From NCBI RefSeq assembly GCF_000577275.2, contig NZ_HG916852.1, forward strand, positions 3,315,001-3,379,000: a stretch of DNA of 64,000 bases, read 5' to 3'. Below, piece by piece: positions 27,162-34,663 of this stretch. The first letter of the stretch is position 1, and each line of letters begins with the position of its first letter. The notes below the pieces were generated by a model. That model saw only the letters and a list, made by a program, of their open reading frames with translations, had not been told where the DNA came from and searched no databases. The stretch is from Rhizobium favelukesii (GTDB lineage Bacteria; Pseudomonadota; Alphaproteobacteria; Rhizobiales; Rhizobiaceae). Made by a program: the position numbers and the translations under genes.

Positions 27162-27211
27162 CGTTCATTTGATCTGACGGTGGCCGCCGTGAAAGGTGAT
27201 CCGTTCGCTTT

Positions 27212-28207
27212 CTAGTGGTTTCCGCCGTGGCCGCCACCCTGGTTGCCGCCGCCCTGGCTGCCACCACCTTCGTTGCCGCCACCCTGATTGCCGCCGCCTT
27301 CGTTGCCGCCGCCACCTTCGTTGCCACCACCCTGGTTGCCGCCGCCCTGGCTGCCGCCACCTTCGTTGCCGCCACCCTGATTGCCGCCACCCTGGTTGCC
27401 GCCGCCTTGGTTGCCGCCATCCTGGTTGCCGCCGCCTCGGTTCTCGCCACCTTGGCTGCCCCCGCCGTGGTTACGACCGCCACGCGGACCGTCACCCTTG
27501 GAGGCGTGCTGGTCTTTTTGGCCATCGCCCCGGGGGCCGTCGCCCTTGGAGCCGTGATGATCCCTGGGACCGTCACCGCGAGGGTCATCACCCTTCGGAC
27601 CGTGGTGATCTCTCGGGCCATCTCCGCGAGGGCCGTCGCCCTTGGGACCGTGATGATCCTTCGGACCATCGCCGCGAGGGCCGTGATCTCTCGGACCGTG
27701 ATGGTCTTTCGGGCCATCGCCGCCAGGGCCATGATCTTTGGGGCCGTGGTCGTCTTTCGGACCATGGTGATGGTGGTCGCCGCCATGATGACCACCGCCG
27801 CCACCGCCACTGCTGCTGCCATCGCCGCCGTCACCATCCCCATTGCCACCGCCGCCATTGCCATCGCCGGTGCCACCAGAACCTTCTCCCGTGTTGCCGC
27901 TGCCGCCGCGTCCATTGCTATCACCGCGGCCAGCGCTATCACCGCGGCGAGCGTCGGAGCCGCCGGCATTCCCTCCTCCGGAAGAATTGCCTGCGGTCTG
28001 CCTGCCTCCCAGCAATCGGCCACCGTGATGATCAGGATCGGCAAAAGGATTAAGATTGATCGATGCTACCGGCCCGCACAATCTCTCCTCAATCGTGCCT
28101 GGCCGCACCGCCTGACAATTGAGCCGCTGGCTCTGTGCACTTGCGAGGCTGGTTCCGGCAAGAAGAAAAGCGATGCCAGCAGGAATTGCCAGTAAATTTG
28201 TACGCAT
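27212..28207 (-). CDS. Secreted Gly/His-rich low-complexity repeat protein
   Basis: Unrecognised 331-residue exported protein. ATG at 28207 (GGGAGTGAG upstream) opens a signal peptide ending SLASAQ, then a short conserved-looking segment with two Cys (LNCQAVRPGTIEERLCGP). The rest is repeats: a Gly/Asp/Ser stretch, six or so collagen-like units of the type HHGPKGDGPRGDGPRD (about residues 150-245, many His and Lys/Asp pairs), and a C-terminal run of GGGNQ/GGGNE/GGGSQ pentapeptides. No enzyme motif. The high-scoring reverse-strand reading is a shadow. A surface, matrix or metal-binding role is a guess. It is divergent from a BTLCP peptidase gene. Confidence 0.7.
   Translation of the reverse strand: MRTNLLAIPAGIAFLLAGTSLASAQSQRLNCQAVRPGTIEERLCGPVASINLNPFADPDHHGGRLLGGRQTAGNSSGGGNAGGSDARRGDSAGRGDSNGRGGSGNTGEGSGGTGDGNGGGGNGDGDGGDGSSSGGGGGGHHGGDHHHHGPKDDHGPKDHGPGGDGPKDHHGPRDHGPRGDGPKDHHGPKGDGPRGDGPRDHHGPKGDDPRGDGPRDHHGSKGDGPRGDGQKDQHASKGDGPRGGRNHGGGSQGGENRGGGNQDGGNQGGGNQGGGNQGGGNEGGGSQGGGNQGGGNEGGGGNEGGGNQGGGNEGGGSQGGGNQGGGHGGNH
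27218..27470 (-). repeat. 15-bp coding tandem repeats (GGGNQ-type pentapeptide)
   Basis: On the plus strand units such as TTGCCGCCACCCTGG recur head to tail with small variations, each encoding GGGNQ, GGGNE or GGGSQ on the minus strand. Direct, ungapped and in frame; not CRISPR. Confidence 0.9.
27510..27770 (-). repeat. About 48-bp coding tandem repeats (HHGPKGDGPRGDGPRD-type)
   Basis: Imperfect units around GGACCGTGATGATC and CGCGAGGGCCGTC repeat across this stretch, encoding a 16-residue His/Gly/Pro/charged motif. Unit number and boundaries are approximate. Confidence 0.75.
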
Positions 28208-28407
28208 AATTACTCACTCCCAAAGTTAACAGAGCGTTAACGAGGAGGTTTATACAGTATTAATAAAGTAAAAAGAAGAATAACTATCGTAAACAAACCC
28301 TAGAACGTTAGTACATGGTTAACCTTTAAAATATTAAATTCTAATTAAAGATGGCAGCTTAAAGTGTATAATTGGCAGGTCAGCACTCAGCCGAAGGGAT
28401 GTTTTCG
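28208..28407. promoter_or_regulatory. AT-rich divergent promoter region
   Basis: The 200 bp between the repeat-protein gene and the BTLCP peptidase gene are markedly AT-rich from about 28245 to 28375, in contrast to the GC-rich genes on both sides. It must hold both promoters; no particular box can be assigned with confidence. Confidence 0.45.
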
Positions 28408-28995
28408 ATGCGAGCCATTGTAGCTTTCGCGGCGTTCACTCTTGTTTTCGTAGCGTTTGCGGGTGAGAGCTACGCAGGGTCCGCCCTTCGCCCATCACGC
28501 TCGATCGGAGCCCCGATAGGCTTTCCCTCCGCATGCACGCGCTACGCTTGGCTCTGCCACCGCACCGGCGGTCGCGAGATGAGTGACCAAGAGGCGATGC
28601 CCCTGCTCCAGAAGGTGAATAGGCAGGTCAACGCCGGCGTTGCAGCAGCAACGGACGCACAGACATCAGGAAAATCGGAATACTGGTCGCTGCCCATTAA
28701 CAACAAAGGCGACTGCGAAGACTATGCGCTGCTGAAGCTGAAGACGCTGCTCGGCGCAGGCTTTGCATCAAACAAACTGGCGCTGTCGGTCGTCATCGAT
28801 CGAGGCGGCAACAACCATGTCGTCCTGCTGGCGCGATTGAAGTCAGGCGACTATGTGCTCGACAATCTTGTCGGTAAAGTAAAACCCTGGGAAAGCACAG
28901 GATATACTTTCTTGGCAAGCCAGAACTTCAGCAACAAGAGTGACTGGCAAGTAACGCTGGCAGGCCCGAGAGCCGCCCAATTCTCCGGAACGTGA
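28408..28995 (+). CDS. Transglutaminase-like cysteine peptidase (BTLCP, LapG family)
   Basis: A 195-residue exported cysteine peptidase of the bacterial transglutaminase-like (PF06035, LapG) family. ATG 28408, with GAAGGG 10 bp upstream, gives a signal peptide ending ESYAG. The catalytic triad is visible: Cys in KGDCEDYALLKLK, His in GNNHVVLLARL and Asp in YVLDNLVG. YWSLP before the Cys is also typical. The characterised member LapG cleaves a surface adhesin under cyclic-di-GMP control. Here the divergent neighbour is a repeat-rich secreted protein, which could be a substrate; this is untested. Confidence 0.88.
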   Translation: MRAIVAFAAFTLVFVAFAGESYAGSALRPSRSIGAPIGFPSACTRYAWLCHRTGGREMSDQEAMPLLQKVNRQVNAGVAAATDAQTSGKSEYWSLPINNKGDCEDYALLKLKTLLGAGFASNKLALSVVIDRGGNNHVVLLARLKSGDYVLDNLVGKVKPWESTGYTFLASQNFSNKSDWQVTLAGPRAAQFSGT

Positions 28996-29058
28996 GGAAA
29001 CGGGATACCGCAAGTCTCCAATTGCCCGATCCAGCACCTTCATGCGACCGAGCAAGGG

Positions 29059-29319
29059 TTAGTGGACCGACGGGTCCTCTTCTTCCAAAAATGTTCTGAT
29101 CCCTTCTTGCGCGACCGTCGCCAGAAACTCGTCAAACGCCTCGCGATCGGTCGCAAAGGGCGCCTCCCATTCGATGAGGTCCTCGTGCTGGGTCACCACT
29201 TCCATCTTCCAGTCGCCATTCGTGCCCGCAGGGCGGAAGATGTCGACGAGCACCGTTACGCCGTCATCGGTGAACTCACCAGCAAGGTCGGAATGCTCCA
29301 GTTTCGGCTCCTTCGCCAT
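29059..29319 (-). CDS. Small acidic hypothetical protein
   Basis: An 86-residue cytosolic protein, not recognised. ATG at 29319 (MAKEPKLEHSDLAG) was chosen over a TTG two codons upstream. It is acidic, with a likely alpha/beta fold (GVTVLVDIFRPAG, then WKMEVVTQHEDLIEWEAPFATDREAFDEFLATV) and no signal peptide or membrane segment. Codon use looks genuine. It is convergent with the BTLCP gene. Function unknown. Confidence 0.6.
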   Translation of the reverse strand: MAKEPKLEHSDLAGEFTDDGVTVLVDIFRPAGTNGDWKMEVVTQHEDLIEWEAPFATDREAFDEFLATVAQEGIRTFLEEEDPSVH

Positions 29320-30072
29320 TCTCAAATCCGATCCGTGATTTCGTCGAGCAGTCTAAGTTGCAATGATGACACGCCTGCAGACCCACCATCGTGCATAGCG
29401 TACGAAAAGGAGAAAGGCCCGAGGCCAAAGTTTATTGAAAATTCCACAGAAGAAAATGCGTGATTTGGCTGGTAGTGGAGGCGCCTTTCAACGCATCTCG
29501 GGATCATCGTTGGCCGTGTCGATGCTGCGTGAACTGAATGCATCGCATCCAGGATCGGAAAGCGAAAGGATAATAACATCAATATGTTTAGAGACGGGTT
29601 GGATGCCTAACGCTGCCGCGCAATCATCCTGTTTTCTGAATAGTGCCCAGCCGATTTGGCAACCTTGCGCGAAGAGCTGTTGTGGCCCGCCGCGTTTGAC
29701 GGTGGGCTTTCTGCGGAGGAGCGGAAGACTACTTCCGCCCCGCTTGGGCGAGATTTTCCGCCCGCTCCACCTGCGGTCTTGCCGTCGGGCATGGCCAAAA
29801 TTTGGTTCCCCCTAAGTGCCCTCCACTGCTCGTATTTGCAACTTGGCGCTCTGATTTACGCTGGATCTCAGCCGCATCGGTTTTGCTCATTCTAGATTCC
29901 TCTTCGTTGCAAGAGTGATCACTGCCCGACGTAGCCCTGCAGATGAAACCAGATTTTGAGAGAAAAGGTCTGCTTGACGCCAACGGGCGCGAAACGAAGC
30001 TCGACTAGCAAACTCGATCAGGCAGGCCGCCATTGTGTTTAAACCACGCTCTAGACCGGAGGATCAGCCAAC
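29320..30072. other. Gene-poor stretch, only weak coding candidates
   Basis: About 750 bp with lower and uneven GC and no recognisable protein family. The best candidate is a 53-residue frame on the minus strand (listed separately). No RNA gene was recognised. Confidence 0.5.
29729..29890 (-). CDS. Possible 53-residue hypothetical protein
   Basis: ATG at 29890 is preceded by AAGAGGAA at good distance. The predicted product starts MSKTDAAEIQRKSERQV, is hydrophilic with one Cys, and resembles nothing I recognise. Low confidence: the ribosome-binding site is the only support. Confidence 0.25.
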   Translation of the reverse strand: MSKTDAAEIQRKSERQVANTSSGGHLGGTKFWPCPTARPQVERAENLAQAGRK

Positions 30073-30104
30073 AAAAAAGGCCGGGGCGAAATCGCACCGA
30101 CCTT
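30073..30104 (-). terminator. Rho-independent terminator of the 27-residue micro-gene
   Basis: On the minus strand AAGGTCGG and CCGGCCTT form an 8-bp stem with one G-U pair (30097-30104 and 30077-30084) followed by a run of six T (complement of 30073-30078). It lies 15 bp after the stop of the micro-gene. Confidence 0.75.
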
Positions 30105-30118
30105 CCTCACATCGCTAC

Positions 30119-30202
30119 TCACACCAGTGCCAGTACATCCGTGGTCAAAAGCAGAAAAGCAATTGCGGCGATTGCGAGCGACAGATACCTTCCAGCGCTC
30201 AT
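30119..30202 (-). CDS. 27-residue single-span membrane peptide
   Basis: ATG at 30202 opens a 28-codon frame: MSAGRYLSLAIAAIAF, a Leu/Thr-rich second half ending VLALV, then TGA. Essentially the whole peptide is one membrane helix. It is followed at once by a proper intrinsic terminator, which argues for a real short transcript. No strong Shine-Dalgarno precedes the ATG. Such tiny membrane peptides are often missed by gene callers; function unknown. Confidence 0.5.
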   Translation of the reverse strand: MSAGRYLSLAIAAIAFLLLTTDVLALV

Positions 30203-30416
30203 CAGCAATGCCGATAGCAGGGATATAGGCACTCCCCGTATGAAACGCAACCTCAATTTTTGGTTTTGTTACCGAAACCTTATAAAAACGAAAATTGTAG
30301 GAATCACGTTGCATGCGGAGCCGCGCTCAGGCATGGTGGCTCCGTCAGCAGCCAATGTTACGGGCGCTGCTGCATCAGGGCTACCGGCCCTTGCCCCAAA
30401 TGGAAGGAGGACCGAA

Positions 30417-30695
30417 ATGTCTTCCGAACTTAGCTTTGTCTTGAAGTCAAAAGACCTCACGATGCTGCAAGGCGTCTTGGATGCGGCTGGATACTGTTCG
30501 GCCAGTAGCGTTGCTCATCCCGAACGATACAACGTCGCGGCGAAACTGCTTATCGAACGTTTCCGGCACGGGATGACCTCCGCCGACGACCTATCCAGGG
30601 AACTGGAAAGGCATTTTGGCACTGTGGTTTCGGCAATATCTCCGCCAAGCTTCGAGCGAACGCGCGCTGCCATTCAGGGACGCCCTCTCCAGTAG
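30417..30695 (+). CDS. 92-residue conserved-looking hypothetical protein
   Basis: An excellent GGAAGGAGG (30402-30410) lies 6 bp before ATG 30417. The product (MSSELSFVLKSKDLTMLQGVLDAAGY...) is soluble, mostly helical, with two possible helices in NVAAKLLIERFRHGMTSADDLSRELERHFG. I recall similar small proteins in rhizobia but cannot name a family or function. A longer reading from further upstream is unlikely because the ribosome-binding site decides the start. It is just outside the leftmost tRNA-derived repeat at 30910. Confidence 0.65.
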   Translation: MSSELSFVLKSKDLTMLQGVLDAAGYCSASSVAHPERYNVAAKLLIERFRHGMTSADDLSRELERHFGTVVSAISPPSFERTRAAIQGRPLQ

Positions 30696-30909
30696 AAGCT
30701 TCCAGGAACTGCAGGGCGGGCTCCCAAAGGCGTCCGCCGGTCATTGCCTTCTGCTCTTGGGCTGTGCAGAACATCGAACCTGACGGCCTTTCTCTTCGCC
30801 CCACGGTCCTTTCAGATTCTCCCTCAATTCAATCGACGACGGTCCAGCTACTCGCGATCTGGAATTGCAGCCGCTGCGCGGAAAGCGTTGCAAAATGCAA
30901 GGGGAATAG

Positions 30910-30925
30910 TGGTAGCGGAGGACCG
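30910..30925 (+). repeat. tRNA-Met 3'-end direct repeat, copy 1 (candidate att site)
   Basis: TGGTAGCGGAGGACCG. The first 13 bases are identical to the last 13 bases of the tRNA-Met at 37796-37808, in the same orientation on the plus strand, and all 16 match copy 2 at 32908. Read as a possible outer attachment site of an old integrated element. Confidence 0.6.
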
Positions 30926-30984
30926 TAGCGGCCTCTATCACCGACTGCATTCCTCGGGCGGCGGCAGTCGTGCCACCAGGCCAT

Positions 30985-31095
30985 TTAGAGCGCCGTGCGT
31001 TCGAATGGGCGCACAAGGGACGCTCTAACTCTTTGAGCCTACGCATCGTGCTTTCCGAAAATCGATTCCGATTTTCGGGTCGATGCTGTAGGCTG
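30985..31095. repeat. Rhizobial palindromic intergenic repeat (RIME-like)
   Basis: The stretch contains GTGCGTTCGAATGGGCGCAC (an inverted GTGCG/CGCAC pair) and a perfect 10-bp stem CCGAAAATCG (31055-31064) and CGATTTTCGG (31069-31078) around ATTC. This composition is typical of the dispersed intergenic mosaic elements of Rhizobiaceae. Edges are approximate. Confidence 0.55.
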
Positions 31096-31469
31096 ATTGG
31101 CGCAATCGGTCTGATATTGTCCTGCATGGTACTCCCTCATTTTTAATGAAGGAGACACTGAGCGTTTCCGCCGCCAAGCTGATAATCGACTCTGCAGCGA
31201 CCGTTTCCCGCGTCTTAACTCCACAGCTATGCGCTCTGTTTCGGCACATCCTATGGAAAGCCAGGTCGACCTTGACGCGGATGACGGCTAGCGCCATCTG
31301 ATGATCATCTTCGGGGCGGGAGCACCGATCAATCCCTCGACAACATGACCGCATGGTCTGAACTAATCGGCCAGATCGGCCCCCGCCGTCTCCTGCTCCC
31401 ATTGGCGCCGCCGACCTATATGACGGGCTAGTTCACTTCAGATGCACCCCTAGGAGCTTATTGCAAACC

Positions 31470-31688
31470 ATGACCCCGGATCGATTTAGCGAATGTCTGC
31501 TCCATATCCGATGGACCCCGATCAATATCGCGTCGGCGCTGCAGTGCGAGCTCTCTTGGATCGAAGCGCTAGAAGCCGGGAACGAGGAAGTTCCGGCCGA
31601 ACGTGCTGCGTGGTTGGAGACGCTGCCGAAAGCACACGAAGCGTCACCAGCGCCAGCGACTTACCGTGGCAGGGGTTCAAAGCACTGA
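31470..31688 (+). CDS. 72-residue HTH-like hypothetical protein
   Basis: ATG 31470 with AGGAG at 31452-31456 (a rather long 13-bp spacing). The product begins MTPDRFSECLLHIRWTPINI and continues with a segment like a helix-turn-helix (IASALQCELSWIEALEAGNEEVPAERAAWLETL), similar in pattern to the XRE-type small proteins I recall from rhizobia. No other domain. It lies between the first two tRNA-Met repeats. DNA binding is inferred from pattern only. Confidence 0.6.
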   Translation: MTPDRFSECLLHIRWTPINIASALQCELSWIEALEAGNEEVPAERAAWLETLPKAHEASPAPATYRGRGSKH

Positions 31689-32066
31689 GCGAGGCTTTTG
31701 TAGATCGCGACCAATGCCTCGACCGCAGGCTGCCGGCCTTAGCTGCGCTCGGAATGTTGGTGACGCTGAGCTTCGGAAGACGATTTTGAGCCTTGCCGGG
31801 CAGTTTCTCATCTGGAACGTGCTTGTAATGCTTATTGGCGACACCCCCGTGTAGGAGCGGCGGCAGATGCCGGTGACGCCATCGACCTGCCCCTGAGATA
31901 GAGACGTGCCGACAATACCGGATGCGTGACGGCGCACCGCGGCGAAGAAAATCTTGCGGTCCATAGGATGATCAAGATTTGTCTGAAGGGGAGTGTTGCA
32001 GTTCCGCACTCGACTCGCCGCTGAAGCGATGCTTCAAGTAGCGAAGCCTAAAGTTGGGAGTTGGCG

Positions 32067-32195
32067 ATGTACTACGAGTGGGACGAAGCGAAAGCGAGAC
32101 GGCAGTATCTGGTCAAGTTCGCCTCGGTTTGGCTAGCAGCGATTGCGCTGGCATTTCTTCCTGTGTGGTGGCTGGTACAGGAAACCACTTTTTAG
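32067..32195 (+). CDS. 42-residue single-span membrane protein
   Basis: ATG 32067 is preceded by GGGAG (32056-32060). The product starts MYYEWDEAKARRQYLVKFAS and continues in one membrane helix (VWLAAIALAFLPVWWLV), giving an N-in topology with an amphipathic charged head. Not recognised. A second membrane micro-gene follows 115 bp later on the same strand. Confidence 0.5.
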   Translation: MYYEWDEAKARRQYLVKFASVWLAAIALAFLPVWWLVQETTF

Positions 32196-32310
32196 CCCGT
32201 CACGGGGCGGACCAGCGATATTGCCATCAGTATTACAGCCAGAAACTTATTTTGAGACGACATCGCTCGTAGGTCCGGTAGGCTCAATATCCATGTGGGG
32301 AGGAGCTAGG

Positions 32311-32421
32311 ATGACCTCGGAGGCTTATAAACATCACGCCGACTGGCAAAGTATCGCCATGGTGCTAACAATGCCATTGGCGATTGCCATTGTTTCAATT
32401 GGATGCCAATTCTTTCTTTAA
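32311..32421 (+). CDS. 36-residue single-span membrane protein
   Basis: GGGGAGGAGC (from 32297) lies a few bp before ATG 32311, a good ribosome-binding site. MTSEAYKHHADWQSIAMVL leads into a hydrophobic helix ending GCQFFL. Like the preceding micro-gene it has a short charged head and one membrane span. Unrecognised; the pair may be expressed together. Confidence 0.45.
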   Translation: MTSEAYKHHADWQSIAMVLTMPLAIAIVSIGCQFFL

Positions 32422-32703
32422 ATTGCGCGGCTACACCGGCCATGAAATAACCCGCAACTCGGCCAAAAAGGCCGTACACGGTTGGTTGCGAGGCCGCTGA
32501 CCCAGGCGTCGACCTGACCAAGAGGCCGGCAGCAACGAGCTGAGCTGCAGCTTGAACTGCCTAACTGAAACACTGGTGACACGAGGCGGCGGCGGATTCG
32601 CCAGTCCCAACGGCCTTTACAATCTGTCGAAGCTGTCCGTCTGGTTGGCTGCGGCTCGGCATTGGGCTCGAGCGCACCAGGCCGGGCTACGCGCAGGAGA
32701 ACG

Positions 32704-32862
32704 GCCGCCATGGCCGGCCAACGGCTCGGCATCAAGGAAGTCGACGACGGCATTTGGCTCGTCAGCTTCATGCACTATGATCTGGGATATATCGACCTGG
32801 AGCAGAGGACGTTGCAAACCATCGGCAACCCGTTCGGCACGAGACTTTTACCCATGTCTTAG
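32704..32862 (+). pseudogene. Transposase C-terminal remnant (IS481/integrase-core type)
   Basis: AGQRLGIKEVDDGIWLVSFMHYDLGYIDLEQ and NPFGTRLLPMS match the very conserved C-terminal end of IS481-type integrase-core transposases. Only about 50 residues remain; no DDE core, upstream ORF or clear terminal inverted repeats were found. It is a degraded insertion-sequence scar within the accessory region, just left of tRNA-derived repeat copy 2. Confidence 0.6.
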
Positions 32863-32907
32863 GGACGATCTGTTACCTATGTGTCCGAGCTAGACAATAA
32901 TAAAGAT

Positions 32908-32923
32908 GGTAGCGGAGGACCGT
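32908..32923 (+). repeat. tRNA-Met 3'-end direct repeat, copy 2 (candidate att site)
   Basis: TGGTAGCGGAGGACCG, identical over 16 bp to copy 1 (30910). With the base before it, 14 bp (ATGGTAGCGGAGGA) match the tRNA-Met end at 37795. Same orientation. A candidate junction between two nested or tandem elements. Confidence 0.65.
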
Positions 32924-32995
32924 TTTCACCCATCCCTCCAGTTCTGTATAGGGCGGTTTACAGCATGAATGGTCCGCTTTCGGCCTTTTTCGTTG

Positions 32996-33637
32996 TTAAT
33001 GTGCGACTTGGGACGCTACCGACATCAATTCCTCGGAATTCGGTGCCTTGAATGTATGGAGCCCAGCCTCCAGAACTTCAGTGAAGCTCCAGCGTACGAT
33101 GCCCTCCCGGTCGATTAGGAACTGACCGACAAGCTGCCCCTCGTCGGCAGTCATCATCTGCTGATCGGCTTCCGTAATCTGATATCCTTCCTTCTTGTTG
33201 AGAAATTCGTCCATTGCCATCACGCCCATAGGCTCGGGCAACTCGCCCGGAAGATCGATCCGTATCGCCATGACCGTGTCGATCCCGACCTCGCGTAAGC
33301 CGAAGACTTGGTGCGAAGCCCGTGCCGGGTCGGAAGCAGCAAGAAGACCGGGTATCGGATGGTAACGGAAATAGAGCCGCGCGCGTTCAACCGGGGTGTT
33401 TACCACCGCCAGGGATTGGACGCCTTTCTCACGCAGCATCGGGTTGAGATGTGCCATGGCCGCGACATGGCGCCGGCAGAACGGACAATGCAGGCCTCGA
33501 AACAAACCGATCAACACTGGGCTGCGGCCACGAAAATCATCAAGTGCGATCTTCCCCTCGCGCGAGATCGCATCAAACACAACGTTCGGGGCCCGGTCGC
33601 CCGGTTGTAGCGGATGGTCGACATAGCGCGTGGACAT
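32996..33637 (-). CDS. Peroxiredoxin/redoxin-like thioredoxin-fold protein
   Basis: A 213-residue AhpC/TSA-type protein. ATG at 33637 follows GAGGAGG on the minus strand; a start five codons upstream is weaker. The thioredoxin fold is seen in LQPGDRAPNVVFDAI, LIGLFRGLHCPFCRRHVAAM (CPFC redox motif at about residue 50-53) and the cis-Pro region. It reduces peroxides or disulfides in principle, with substrate unknown. It looks intact and lies inside the otherwise decayed region between tRNA-derived repeats, so it may be element cargo. Confidence 0.8.
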   Translation of the reverse strand: MSTRYVDHPLQPGDRAPNVVFDAISREGKIALDDFRGRSPVLIGLFRGLHCPFCRRHVAAMAHLNPMLREKGVQSLAVVNTPVERARLYFRYHPIPGLLAASDPARASHQVFGLREVGIDTVMAIRIDLPGELPEPMGVMAMDEFLNKKEGYQITEADQQMMTADEGQLVGQFLIDREGIVRWSFTEVLEAGLHTFKAPNSEELMSVASQVAH

Positions 33638-33943
33638 GGACAACCTCCTCACTCAGGGATCAGTCGAGAAAAGGCGCCACGGCAAGTGCTTCGAGGTCGA
33701 GATTGAGCGTTGCAAGGCCTGACCTCTCGTCTTACCGCACAGCCAGGATCCGATCTGAGAATGGCCTCAAATTGGCCCGCGGGCAAGCTGTAAACAGCCA
33801 ATCGTGATCCATGCCATGGGACGACACGGCGGCGAGGCCGAATGGACGGGCCGACTAGCTGTCTCGTTGATCGCTAGTCCGTGATGAGTTGAAAATCTTC
33901 TGTGCACTCAACCGAAAGATTGACAAATCATTAAAAAACTTTC

Positions 33944-33973
33944 AACAGAACTGTGGACTTCCACACAACTGTT
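33944..33973 (+). promoter_or_regulatory. Long palindrome upstream of hicAB (candidate HicB operator)
   Basis: AACAG-N3-TGTGGA-CT-TCCACA-N3-CTGTT forms a two-part perfect inverted repeat over 30 bp, ending 11 bp before the hicA frame. Antitoxins of the HicB type repress their own promoter at such palindromes, so this is a likely operator. Confidence 0.55.
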
Positions 33974-33984
33974 AAGGGCACTAA

Positions 33985-34175
33985 GTTACGAATGCGGCCG
34001 AGCTGAAAAAGCTTCTAGCCAAAAATGGCTGCAAATTCGAGAACCAACGCGGTGGCAGTGGCCACCAGACTGTTCGCCGGGGAACCGAAAGACCGTTATG
34101 CCCGTTCATGGAAGTAGCAAGGAATTGGGCAAGGGCTTGGTGGCGAAAATTCTGAAAGACCTAGGGATCAAATAA
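33985..34175 (+). pseudogene. hicA: Frameshifted hicA mRNA-interferase toxin
   Basis: HicA toxins are small dsRBD-like ribonucleases. The first frame reads AAELKKLLAKNGCKFENQRGGSGHQTVRR with the catalytic His in GSGH; the second, after a G-run at 34079-34082, reads VMPVHGSSKELGKGLVAKILKDLGIK and ends in TAA overlapping the hicB ATG by one base. One G more would restore a single frame. The codon where the start should be is GTT rather than ATG/GTG. So the toxin appears inactivated by a 1-base deletion, unless this is a sequencing error. Confidence 0.75.
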
Positions 34176-34627
34176 TGTCCAGATTTTACGAACTCAACTT
34201 CACAATGGACGAAGCGGAAGACGGAACCCACTCGTGGCTCGTCACCGCGCCTGCATTCCCAGAAGTAACAACCTTTGGCGACACGCAGCCAGAGGCAGCA
34301 CTTGAAGGTCTAAAAGCGATTGAGGAGGCTATGGCTGCGCGCATTTCTGACGGGGAAGATATTCCACTGCCGTTGGATGAAACCTCTGGCGTCGGACGCT
34401 ATGTGGAGGTTTCCGCCCTGACCTTCCTGAAATGCGGGCTCTATATGATCTGCAAGTCTACGGACGTGTCGCGCGCTGAACTCACGCGGAGACTCGGTTG
34501 GCACCGAGAGCAGGTTGATAGATTGTTCCGCATTGATCACAAATCGCAGCTTGACCAAATCGAGCAGGCGCACAAGGCACTGGGAGTACCTCTCGATGTC
34601 GGGTTTCAACTTCCCGCGGCTGCCTAA
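34175..34627 (+). CDS. hicB: HicB-family antitoxin
   Basis: A 150-residue antitoxin. Residues 5-65 are the RNase-H-like HicB fold (NFTMDEAEDGTHSWLVTAPAFPEVTTFGDTQPEAALEGLKAIEEAM), and the C-terminal half is an HTH-like DNA-binding domain (VSRAELTRRLGWHREQVDRLFRIDHKSQLDQIEQAHKALG). It starts one base inside the hicA stop. Since hicA is broken, HicB is now an orphan antitoxin and possible autorepressor. A strong terminator follows. Confidence 0.88.
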   Translation: MSRFYELNFTMDEAEDGTHSWLVTAPAFPEVTTFGDTQPEAALEGLKAIEEAMAARISDGEDIPLPLDETSGVGRYVEVSALTFLKCGLYMICKSTDVSRAELTRRLGWHREQVDRLFRIDHKSQLDQIEQAHKALGVPLDVGFQLPAAA

Positions 34628-34632
34628 GAGAT

Positions 34633-34658
34633 AAGACCCCGCCTGACGGTGGGGTCTT
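34633..34658. terminator. Bidirectional terminator between hicB and the ligase pseudogene
   Basis: AAGACCCC (34633-34640) and GGGGTCTT (34651-34658), extended inward by GCC/GGT around TGAC. Followed by CCTTTTC on the plus strand; it can serve both convergent genes. Confidence 0.8.
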
Positions 34659-34663
34659 CCTTT

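Noticed and set aside
27218..27470. CRISPR-like array
   Set aside because: Repeats are direct, contiguous, 15 bp and in coding frame with no spacers; no cas genes in the window.
27215..28195. Long plus-strand Ala/Val/Thr-rich frame and an Ala/Met-rich minus frame over the repeat protein
   Set aside because: Reading of the tandem repeats in the wrong frame; only the minus-strand frame from 28207 has a signal peptide and regular repeat units.
30741..31127. 128-codon minus-strand frame starting MQDNIRPIAPIS
   Set aside because: It reads through the RIME-like palindromic repeat; such frames are a frequent artefact of these elements.
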